DNA from: Bacteroidota bacterium
GTDB lineage: Bacteria > Bacteroidota > Bacteroidia > Chitinophagales > Chitinophagaceae
NCBI GenBank assembly: GCA_021824855.1
Contig: JAKAJX010000282.1
Coordinates: forward strand, 1 to 18,547
Length of the DNA stretch: 18,547 bases
Reading direction: 5' to 3'
Of the stretch, positions 7,644 to 15,794 are shown in pieces (position 1 is the stretch's first letter; every line of letters begins with the position of its first letter). Under the pieces are notes generated by a model. The model worked only from the letters and a program-made list of their open reading frames with translations, searched no databases and had not been told where the DNA came from. The position numbers and the translations under genes are program-made.

Positions 7644-10600
7644 ATGCGAAAGAAACTACTTTTATTCCTTACAGTAAGTTTATTGACTATTCTGAGTATC
7701 ACACATATTCAGGCGCAAGAAACTACTTCAGAAATTCAAGGTTCAGTTAAAGATGGAAAAACCGGTGTTAGCGGAGCAATTGTTACTGCTATACATCAAC
7801 CATCGGGAACCAAGTATGTAACTACCACTCGTAAAGATGGGCGTTATAATTTGCCCAACTTAAAAATTGGTGGGCCTTATTTAATAACAGTGTCTTTCTT
7901 AGGATATAAAAATGAAAGAACTGAAGGTGTATTTTTAGTGTTGGGTCAAGAATACAAATCAGATTACGCTTTAACACCGGAATCAAAAAATTTAAATGAA
8001 GTAATAGTAACTTCAATCAGACAAGACAAAGTATTCAACACTAATCATAATGGTTCACAAGAAATCATTAATCGAAATCAAATTGAAAGATTACCTACTA
8101 TCAATCGTTCTTTACAAGATTTCACTCGTCTTACTCCTTCTGCAAATGGATTAAGTTTTGGAGGAAGAAATAGTTCTTACAACAACGTAACAGTTGATGG
8201 AGCTAATTTTAATAATGCGTTTGGATTAGCACCTACATTAGGTGGTCAAACTAACTCTCAGCCAATTAGCTTAGATGCGATTGAACAAATTCAAGTTAAC
8301 GTATCTCCTTACGATGTAAAACAAGGCGGTTTCTCTGGTGCAGGTATTAATACAGTTACCAGAAGTGGAACTAACCAAATGAAAGGTTCGGTTTATTCAT
8401 ACACAAGAGGCCCTGGTACTCAAGGCTACAAAGTGAGAAACGTAACTTTGCCACAACAACAATTTAATTATAATTTACGTGGTGCTTCTTTAGGTGGTGC
8501 TATCATTAAAAATAAATTATTCTTCTTTGTAAGCGGTGAAGAAGAAAGAATAACACAACCTGCTACCAGCTTTATTGCATCAGATGCTTCTCATGCTCCC
8601 GATGGAAAAAGTGTTTCAAATGCATCGGCAAGTGATTTAGATGCTTTAAGACAATTTTTAATTAATCAATATCAGTACGATCCGGGTCAATATCAAGGTT
8701 ATACTTACAGAACATTCAGTAATAAATTAACAGCCAGAATTGATTGGAACGTTAATAGCAAAAACACTTTTACGTTTAAATACAATTACTTAAAATCGTA
8801 TAAAGATATTCCGGCAAGTAATAGTGGTGCTCCCGGACAAGGTAGGCAACCAAGTGCTACGGGTTTACCTTATAGCGGTAGCGGATATACTATTAACAAC
8901 AACTTCAATATATTTATTGCAGAACTTAATACGCATTTCAGCAATTCATTCTCTAATAAATTACAAATTGGTTATACAGGTTTAAGAGATTTTAGAAACA
9001 GTTTAGCCGGAAAAGATTTTCCTTTAGTAGATATTTTAGATCCTAATGGTAATAGCTATACTGCATTTGGTTATGAGCCTTTTACTTATAATAATAAGCT
9101 AAATACCGATGTGTATCAATTTACCGATATAGCTACTGTGTATAAAGGTTCTCATGAAATTACTTTTGGTACACAAAACTATTACAAGAAATTTGTAAAC
9201 GGATTTGCTCCTAACTATGCAGGATCATATCGTTTCAACTCTTTGGCCGATTTTTATAATAGTGCTAAAAATGGTGCAGCTACTGCGGTTTTATATAATC
9301 TACAATTTTCTGCTCAGCCGGATGGTTCTTTCCCTTATGCAAAAATTGGTGCTTATGAGTTAAGTGCTTTTGCTCAAGATAAATGGAGAGTAAACAACAA
9401 CTTTACTTTAACTTATGGTTTTAGAATAGATGCTCCAATTTTTGAAAATAAATTTCAGCACAATCCTAATGTAGATGGTTTAGCTTTTAGAGGTGGATTA
9501 CATTATAATACAGGTGAAAAACCAGGTACTAATGTGTTATTCTCACCAAGAGTTGGATTTACTTGGGATGTGAAAGGAGATCAAACAACTCAAATTCGTG
9601 GTGGTATTGGTATGTTCTCAGGTGCTCCTCCATTTGTATGGATTAGTAACCAAGCTAGTAACAATGGGGTTCAATTTGGTTCTTTCTCAAAAGGTCCTTT
9701 GGGTAATCCTGCTACTGCTGCTATTGCTTTCAGCCCGGATATTAATAAATATCGCCCAGTTGGTGCAGCAGCAAATACATCGTATAACTTAGTGTTTACA
9801 GATCATAATTTCAAATATCCACAAGTATTAAAATCAAGCTTAGCAGTTGATCAAAAATTGCCTGGCGGATTAATTGCTACAGTAGAAGCAATTTTCTCTA
9901 AAGATATTAATGCTGTTTACTTTCAGATCGACATTTTACCCGATAATAGCGATCAGAGAAATACGGTAGTTGCAGGTTCTGATAATAGAGTTCGTTATTT
10001 TTCTGGTCAAATTAATAATGGAAATGGTAGTCCAACTATTACCAATCCTAATATTACCAATGCTATCTTAATGACCAATACCAAAAAAGGATATGCATTT
10101 AATTTCACTTTCCAATTACAAAAGAATTTCAGAAATCTTTATTTGAATGCAGCGTATACTTACAGCGAATCTCAAACTGTTAATGATGGTGGTTCTATTG
10201 CTCAAAGTATGTGGAGAGATCGCCCTGTAAGTGGAGATCCCAATGCAGAACAATTAGGATATTCTAATTTCTATCAACCACATAGAGTTATTGCATCTGC
10301 ATTCTATAGAAAAGAATTTGGTAAAAATTATGCAACTTCAATAGGCTTTATATACGAAGCTGCTCCTGCAGGTGTTGGTTCTTATACTTATGGTGGAGAT
10401 CCTAATAATGATAGAACATTTGGAAATAACGATCTTATTTATGTTCCTAAAAATATGAATGACATCGTTCTGGTTTCTTCTGGTCCAACCGATTTAAGAA
10501 CTCCAACTCAAATGTGGCAACAATTAGATGCATTTATTAGTCAGGATAAATATTTAAGCAAACATAGAGGTCAAATTGTTGATAGAAATGCAGTAGTATT

Positions 10601-10934
10601 ACCTTTCTACCAACATTTAGATATGAATATTACTCAAGACATTTATTTCTATACTAAAGGAAAAGATAATGAAAAAGATAAGCATACATTACGCTTTACT
10701 TTAGACATTATTAACTTGGGTAATTTGCTTAATAAAAATTGGGGTATTGCTCAAACCTTTAACTCTACTTCTTTCTTAACTTATAAAGGGTTAACTGCCG
10801 ATAAGCATCCTCAGTACACTTTCCCATATTTAAATCCAAGTACACAAGCCGTACTTAACCAAAGCTTTAGAGACGATACCGGTTTATTCTCTCGTTGGCA
10901 AATGCAGTTAGGTGTACGTTATTTATTTAACTAA
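7644..10934 (+). CDS. Oar-like TonB-dependent outer-membrane receptor
   Basis: This is a 1096-residue outer-membrane protein. A signal peptide (MRKKLLLFLTVSLL..., cleavage likely after IQA at about residue 24) precedes a carboxypeptidase-regulatory-like beta-sandwich (about 30-105: GSVKDGKTGVSGAIV, GRYNLPNLKIGG, FLGYKNE). A TonB plug follows (about 120-240: SLQDFTRLTPSANG, FGGRNSSYNNVTVDGANFNN, INTVTRSGTN). The rest is a long beta-barrel rich in aromatic/Asn strands, ending in QLGVRYLFN, a plausible C-terminal BAM signal. Length and order match the Oar family (about 1060 residues), known in Myxococcus for export of a protease, rather than SusC: no SusD gene is adjacent. The substrate is unknown. 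The frame extends seven codons upstream to a TTG at 7623, but ATG 7644 gives a normal signal peptide and lies beyond a promoter-like box. The gene ends in a strong shared terminator. Confidence 0.9.
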   Translation: MRKKLLLFLTVSLLTILSITHIQAQETTSEIQGSVKDGKTGVSGAIVTAIHQPSGTKYVTTTRKDGRYNLPNLKIGGPYLITVSFLGYKNERTEGVFLVLGQEYKSDYALTPESKNLNEVIVTSIRQDKVFNTNHNGSQEIINRNQIERLPTINRSLQDFTRLTPSANGLSFGGRNSSYNNVTVDGANFNNAFGLAPTLGGQTNSQPISLDAIEQIQVNVSPYDVKQGGFSGAGINTVTRSGTNQMKGSVYSYTRGPGTQGYKVRNVTLPQQQFNYNLRGASLGGAIIKNKLFFFVSGEEERITQPATSFIASDASHAPDGKSVSNASASDLDALRQFLINQYQYDPGQYQGYTYRTFSNKLTARIDWNVNSKNTFTFKYNYLKSYKDIPASNSGAPGQGRQPSATGLPYSGSGYTINNNFNIFIAELNTHFSNSFSNKLQIGYTGLRDFRNSLAGKDFPLVDILDPNGNSYTAFGYEPFTYNNKLNTDVYQFTDIATVYKGSHEITFGTQNYYKKFVNGFAPNYAGSYRFNSLADFYNSAKNGAATAVLYNLQFSAQPDGSFPYAKIGAYELSAFAQDKWRVNNNFTLTYGFRIDAPIFENKFQHNPNVDGLAFRGGLHYNTGEKPGTNVLFSPRVGFTWDVKGDQTTQIRGGIGMFSGAPPFVWISNQASNNGVQFGSFSKGPLGNPATAAIAFSPDINKYRPVGAAANTSYNLVFTDHNFKYPQVLKSSLAVDQKLPGGLIATVEAIFSKDINAVYFQIDILPDNSDQRNTVVAGSDNRVRYFSGQINNGNGSPTITNPNITNAILMTNTKKGYAFNFTFQLQKNFRNLYLNAAYTYSESQTVNDGGSIAQSMWRDRPVSGDPNAEQLGYSNFYQPHRVIASAFYRKEFGKNYATSIGFIYEAAPAGVGSYTYGGDPNNDRTFGNNDLIYVPKNMNDIVLVSSGPTDLRTPTQMWQQLDAFISQDKYLSKHRGQIVDRNAVVLPFYQHLDMNITQDIYFYTKGKDNEKDKHTLRFTLDIINLGNLLNKNWGIAQTFNSTSFLTYKGLTADKHPQYTFPYLNPSTQAVLNQSFRDDTGLFSRWQMQLGVRYLFN

Positions 10935-10952
10935 AAGATATATTCGTATAGT

Positions 10953-10982
10953 AAAAAATCCCGCTTATTGCGGGATTTTTTT
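10953..10982. terminator. Bidirectional terminator between convergent genes
   Basis: AAAAAATCCCGC pairs with GCGGGATTTTTT (10970-10981) around TTATT. Because the stem has an A run on the left and a T run on the right, it works as an intrinsic terminator in both directions. It serves the receptor gene on + (stop at 10934) and the PorP gene on - (stop at 11006). Confidence 0.92.
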
Positions 10983-11005
10983 ATGGGAAATATTGTGATA
11001 AAAAA

Positions 11006-12037
11006 TTAAAATTTTATGGAAGGACATTTAACCGATTTGCTTGATGAAGTTGCTCCGCCAATTAAACCACTTTTTATAATTGAAATTTCATAAGCACCTT
11101 GTGATGCATTATAATAATTTAAAGAAGATATAGTAGCATCGTAATTAAAAGTTATTTTCAAGTCATTTATTTCATAGCCAATCATAGGAATTAGGGCATC
11201 TTTATTTCGGTAGTATATACCCAATATCAATTGGCTTGTACCATCTCCACTTAAATTTCTGTTGGCATTAACGCCTACAACTGTTTCCCATACATTGCCC
11301 ATTTTGCTAATGTAAATATTAGGGTTTACGATCCATAAATTTTGAATTTTAATACTGCTATTAAAAAATCCGGTAAATCTATAAGGAACAGCACCGGACA
11401 AGCTTTTGGTTGAAAAAAAACTTTCGTTGGGACGGTTTAAATGCATACCCGAAATACCCATATTTACATACACATTATCTGTAGGAAAAAATGCAAAGTT
11501 TAAACCCGCTTGCATATCGAAGTATGTTACGGAGTTGCGAGTGAATGGTTCATTGGGGTTGATGGTGGCATCAAAAAATTGACCATTCCATTGATTGTCG
11601 AAGGTTAGTTTATTAATATCAATTCTTTTATTCACCATTCCTATTCCTAAACCACCACTTAGTAAGCTGTTATCTCCTAATAGTTGATGATAGGCTACAG
11701 ATATATATCCTTTATTAGAATTAAGTGTGCCACTTCCTGCAACATCATTTAAAAGCATTGCACCAATTCCAACCCAGCTATTATCGAAACTGTTATTAAA
11801 TAATTTTGTATCGCCCCAAATGCTCATTGTTTTATAGGGATTACCCAAATTAGCCCATTGATCTCGGTAATTTCCTCCCACTCGGTAATCATAATCGGGC
11901 ATAAAACCGGTGTTGGCAGGGTTTACTAACAAAGGAGCATTGAAGTATTGCGAAAAATGAAGACCTTGTGCATTTAATGCATTACCTACCAGTAATACAA
12001 CTGTTAGTAATGAATAATATGGTAAACGCATTTTCAT
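11006..12037 (-). CDS. PorP/SprF family type IX secretion system membrane protein
   Basis: This 343-residue outer-membrane beta-barrel protein belongs to the PorP/SprF family. It has a signal peptide (residues 1 to about 23, ending NALNAQ). The family hallmark start follows: LHFSQYFNAPLLVNPANTGF, then YRVGGNYRDQW. Further beta strands include FNSSIKIQNLWIVNPNIYISK and LILGIYYRNKDALIPMIGYE. In Flavobacterium johnsoniae, SprF is needed to secrete and attach the adhesin SprB, and genes of this family often sit beside a large protein with a type B sorting domain, as here. The start codon follows the surface protein's stop with no base between (TAAATG), so the two are cotranscribed and probably translationally coupled. 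A second Met at residue 3 is an alternative start. It is a secretion partner, not the T9SS core; no gldKLMN/porV-type genes are in the window. Confidence 0.93.
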   Translation of the reverse strand: MKMRLPYYSLLTVVLLVGNALNAQGLHFSQYFNAPLLVNPANTGFMPDYDYRVGGNYRDQWANLGNPYKTMSIWGDTKLFNNSFDNSWVGIGAMLLNDVAGSGTLNSNKGYISVAYHQLLGDNSLLSGGLGIGMVNKRIDINKLTFDNQWNGQFFDATINPNEPFTRNSVTYFDMQAGLNFAFFPTDNVYVNMGISGMHLNRPNESFFSTKSLSGAVPYRFTGFFNSSIKIQNLWIVNPNIYISKMGNVWETVVGVNANRNLSGDGTSQLILGIYYRNKDALIPMIGYEINDLKITFNYDATISSLNYYNASQGAYEISIIKSGLIGGATSSSKSVKCPSIKF

Positions 12038-15000
12038 TTATCGTAATAATGTAATATCTCCTTTCTTTATATATTTTTTTCCATTTGTCATTTCAATACT
12101 TAAGGTATAATGATATACATCTTGTGGTTGCAATAACCCCTTTAATGTTCCATCCCATCCATTTAATTGGTTGGTAGATTCGAATACTTTATTTCCCCAT
12201 CGGTTATAAATTTCCCAATTCATTTTAGCAATACCATAACCTCTTACAAAAATTTTGTCGTTAATGCCATCGCCATTAGGCGTAAATGCATTAGGCACAT
12301 CGAATAAAGGGGTTATTAATGCTTGAATACTTTTGCACAACGTATCTATACAACCATAACTACTTGTTGCCAGTAGGCAAGGGTAGTAGGTTTGCGATGC
12401 AGGATAAATATGATTAATAGGATTGATGGAATTGGTTATTAAGGTATCTGCATCTCCAAAACGCCACTCATATTTTGCAGCTCCTGTAGATGTATTTGTA
12501 AAAGTGATAGGAGTATTATTTTGAGGCGGTTGTGGTGTAGCTGTAAAACCTGCCATAGGTTTAGGATATACATGAATAGTAGTTGTAAAAGAATCTGCTT
12601 TATTACAAGTTGTATTATCGAAAGCTTTTAACTGAATGGTATAAATACCTGTATCGGTGTAAAGATGTGGTGTAGGATTATCGTTGGTTGAGCCGGTATT
12701 ATCTCCAAAATCCCAAATAAAATTGGTTCCTCCTGTTGAGGTATTAGTAAAATTGGCACTGTATGGCACACAGCCTGTAGCAGGTGTGGTAAATTGTGCT
12801 TTTAAGTTAGAAGCTATTCGTAATGAAAAAAATATTGAATCTCCTTGGTTACAAAAATTGGTATCAACCAAAACTAATTTTATATTGTAAGTTCCTGCTG
12901 CAGGAAAGGTATGATTGGGTGTAATTGTACCGCTACCAACAAAAGCTATTGGAGAACCATCGCCATAATCTATTTTAAATGAATTTGATTGAAATGATTT
13001 GGCCGATGTAGTTGTAGAGTTATTAGAAAACTGATAAGTTAGCGATTGGCATCCACCCACTTTTGTAGAAGCTAAAGCTAAATCAACTTTATCGGTTTTT
13101 ATTCTAACTGTTACATACGAGGTATCATAAATATTGCAACTATTGGGGTCAACGGCCACCATCATCACTTTATAAAAACCCACTGCATTATAGTTATGTG
13201 CCACTGATTTATTGTTGGTAGTTAATTGCGGCGATCCATCTCCAAAATCCCATATATAATTTTTAGCCAAGCCAACTGTATCGGTAAAATTAGCAATAGC
13301 CGGAACACATCCCACAGTATCTTTTAATTTGCCATCTAAAGCTGCTTGAATACCGCCCGCAACTCCTGCCAAATTAAAAGCTATTTTGATAGCTGCTAAG
13401 TTGCAGCCAAATACTACTCCACTGCGTTGAGTAGTTCCGTTAATAGAAGACCAAACTCCTCCGGGTGGGTATATAGGAAAGTTGCCACTACCAACACTTC
13501 CATTTCCAAAGCAATTGGCACATACTGCCTGATATATAATTCCATTTCTATCAAATCGGCTGGTACCACCATCTACATGATTGGCCCAACCTTGTGGAGG
13601 ATCTTGCCCAAAAAAATCTCCGTACAACTGCGATTGTGCATTCTTCTCTAACACAAAAAAATAAAAATCATTGCCGTAAGAATTGGCTTTGTAAGGATTG
13701 CCGGTTGTTGTTAAACTTTTTGTTCCGCCACTTGGATAATGTGTAAAATTATCTCCGCCACCCCAACCGGATACATACACATTTTCGCATCTATCTACCA
13801 AAAAGGCTGTTGGAGAAATATTAGGAACTACAATATTGGTTCCAAAAGTGGTTGAATAAATCCAAGCACTTAAATCGGGTTGAAGTTTGGAAATAAATTG
13901 TTTTCCACCCTGTTGACTAAACTTAGCATTAAAAATTGGCCAATTGCCTGTTGTAGTGCCCATGATATATGGAAAGCCAAGTTTGTCGAACTGAATGCCA
14001 TAAATTAAATCTGTTCCGGATGTTCCAAAATATCCCGTTTGTTGTAATGCGCCATCATTACTAAAAATTGCCACAAATCCATCGCTTACGCCATTCTGAA
14101 AACTAGTATATAAACTATTGCCTTTATTACCCGGAAAATCTTTGCTGTTGGTGGCACCGGCTACATAAATATTATTATTTGTTGGGTTTAATGCTAATAC
14201 AAAAGCAGCATCATCGCCACTGCCACCCAAATAAGTACTAAAAAATATATTACTTAAATCGAAGTTGGTTTTTATGAGAATACCATCTTGTTTAAACTCT
14301 CCTCCGGAATTAGTTGCGTATGCGGCATTGATGGTTGGAAAATTGGTAGATTGTGAACAAGAGGCAACATATACATTGCCTTGTCCATCAACAATTACTT
14401 CACTTCTTGCATCATCGCCATAATTTCTTCTAAGAGAATATTGTGTTTGTCCATTGGAAACTGCAGTTTCTTTATCGGCAATATTAATTCCATCATCGCC
14501 ATCTCCTCCAATTTTAATAGAGCCAATAATGTCGGTTGCGGTTGCGTTAAATTTTGTAATAATAATATCCCAGCCATTTCCCGATAATTTAGAATTAGCT
14601 GTAGGTTTAATAGGATAGTCGGTTGAATTACTTCTTCCGGATACTACTAAATTTCCTGCATAATCAACAATCATGCTATGTGGTTGCTCGTTGCCATTTG
14701 CTCCCCCTAAATAAGTGGCATAAACCATGTTCTTGCCATTAGGACTGAATTTAATAATGCCAATATCAAAACCCGATCCGCCGCTATTTCCATTATAATT
14801 CATTCCGCCCTGAAAACTTTCAAATGCACCATTACTTAAAGGGAAACCGGTTCCAAATACAATACCGCCGGCATAAAAATTTCCCGAATTATCGTAAGTG
14901 GCTGTATAGCCCCAATTATCTGATGTGCTACCCGAAAACGTTGAAAAAATTAGTGTAGGATCTATTACTAAAGTGGCATTAGCAGGTTTGTCTGTTGCCA

Positions 15001-15745
15001 TTGCAAAACGAATGATATTGCCTTTTACAACATAATTACAAGCTACATTTTTTCTCTGGCTATCGGTTAAAAAATAGCTTACAAGGGCTTGTTCTTGCAC
15101 ATCATCTACCGATGTTTTAATATGCAAATTTCCTTGTTTAAGTTGAAGGTCTTGAGCACCATCAACATATAAAGCTATTTGTTGTGCATTACCTCCCGGG
15201 TGTACTATAATATCGTATTTTAAATGTCCGGATGATGAAGTATAATACCGAATATCGATATTAGGATAGATATTTTTATACGTTACAGCTTGATATATTT
15301 TGCATCCACTTTTCCATTGTGCAGGATTATTTCCTATAAAATAATTATTAACGGTTTCTAATGGTTTTTCGGGAATAATTTGTGGCGATGGATTGGCATT
15401 AATAAATTTTACCTCATAGGCATGAGAACGTAATTGATTATTTTTTGTGGTGTTGGTATTTTGTGAGAGTAAACCAATTTTATGCTGACCAATATTTTGT
15501 TCGTTATTATTATTTGAATGATGCAATTGTAATAGAGCTAATAAATCGGTTCTGTTGTGTAATACCATTTTATAGCCACCATCGGGTTTTAAAAAAAATG
15601 CACCTGTTGTAAGTTCTCCTTTAAATGCAACTTGCTGGTTCCATTGTCCTTTGTTTTCTACAAATTGTAAATAGGCCTGAGCCGAAATAGTATTTAATCT
15701 GCATGTAAGTAATACAATCCATATTAGGAGTTTAGATATTTTCAT
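12038..15745 (-). CDS. T9SS-secreted surface protein with SBBP-like repeats, PKD domains and type B C-terminal domain
   Basis: This 1235-residue secreted protein starts with a signal peptide (1 to about 23, ending TISAQA). The N-terminal domain (about 25-265) has FVENKGQWNQQVAF and NIYPNIDIRYYT, features of the DUF7948-type module. About six repeats with YATYLGG / FSTYLGGSGDD and VAGATNS follow (about 265-670), resembling SBBP beta-propeller blades. Four PKD domains lie around residues 832, 925, 1012 and 1097 (WDFGDG, DYGDGSP, WDFGDN, WRFGDAD). Each has an early and a late Cys that could form a disulfide outside the cell, except the fourth, which has three late Cys. The last 80 residues (VPNAFTPNGDGINDK... 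IYNRWGNKVFES... GWDG... GDITLLR) are the gliding-associated type B sorting domain, recognised by the T9SS. The likely role is a surface adhesin or matrix protein; no enzyme domain is seen. It lies 49 bases after recG and directly before its PorP/SprF partner. Confidence 0.93.
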   Translation of the reverse strand: MKISKLLIWIVLLTCRLNTISAQAYLQFVENKGQWNQQVAFKGELTTGAFFLKPDGGYKMVLHNRTDLLALLQLHHSNNNNEQNIGQHKIGLLSQNTNTTKNNQLRSHAYEVKFINANPSPQIIPEKPLETVNNYFIGNNPAQWKSGCKIYQAVTYKNIYPNIDIRYYTSSSGHLKYDIIVHPGGNAQQIALYVDGAQDLQLKQGNLHIKTSVDDVQEQALVSYFLTDSQRKNVACNYVVKGNIIRFAMATDKPANATLVIDPTLIFSTFSGSTSDNWGYTATYDNSGNFYAGGIVFGTGFPLSNGAFESFQGGMNYNGNSGGSGFDIGIIKFSPNGKNMVYATYLGGANGNEQPHSMIVDYAGNLVVSGRSNSTDYPIKPTANSKLSGNGWDIIITKFNATATDIIGSIKIGGDGDDGINIADKETAVSNGQTQYSLRRNYGDDARSEVIVDGQGNVYVASCSQSTNFPTINAAYATNSGGEFKQDGILIKTNFDLSNIFFSTYLGGSGDDAAFVLALNPTNNNIYVAGATNSKDFPGNKGNSLYTSFQNGVSDGFVAIFSNDGALQQTGYFGTSGTDLIYGIQFDKLGFPYIMGTTTGNWPIFNAKFSQQGGKQFISKLQPDLSAWIYSTTFGTNIVVPNISPTAFLVDRCENVYVSGWGGGDNFTHYPSGGTKSLTTTGNPYKANSYGNDFYFFVLEKNAQSQLYGDFFGQDPPQGWANHVDGGTSRFDRNGIIYQAVCANCFGNGSVGSGNFPIYPPGGVWSSINGTTQRSGVVFGCNLAAIKIAFNLAGVAGGIQAALDGKLKDTVGCVPAIANFTDTVGLAKNYIWDFGDGSPQLTTNNKSVAHNYNAVGFYKVMMVAVDPNSCNIYDTSYVTVRIKTDKVDLALASTKVGGCQSLTYQFSNNSTTTSAKSFQSNSFKIDYGDGSPIAFVGSGTITPNHTFPAAGTYNIKLVLVDTNFCNQGDSIFFSLRIASNLKAQFTTPATGCVPYSANFTNTSTGGTNFIWDFGDNTGSTNDNPTPHLYTDTGIYTIQLKAFDNTTCNKADSFTTTIHVYPKPMAGFTATPQPPQNNTPITFTNTSTGAAKYEWRFGDADTLITNSINPINHIYPASQTYYPCLLATSSYGCIDTLCKSIQALITPLFDVPNAFTPNGDGINDKIFVRGYGIAKMNWEIYNRWGNKVFESTNQLNGWDGTLKGLLQPQDVYHYTLSIEMTNGKKYIKKGDITLLR

Positions 15746-15794
15746 TTGAAGTAAGTTGTAATAATATTCTGATATACAAAAGTTAAAAAAGCTA

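Noticed and set aside
12684..14587. Plus-strand open frames and one extra minus-strand frame inside the PKD surface-protein gene
   Set aside because: Low-complexity shadow translations of a large recognised gene; no domains or promoter-like boxes.
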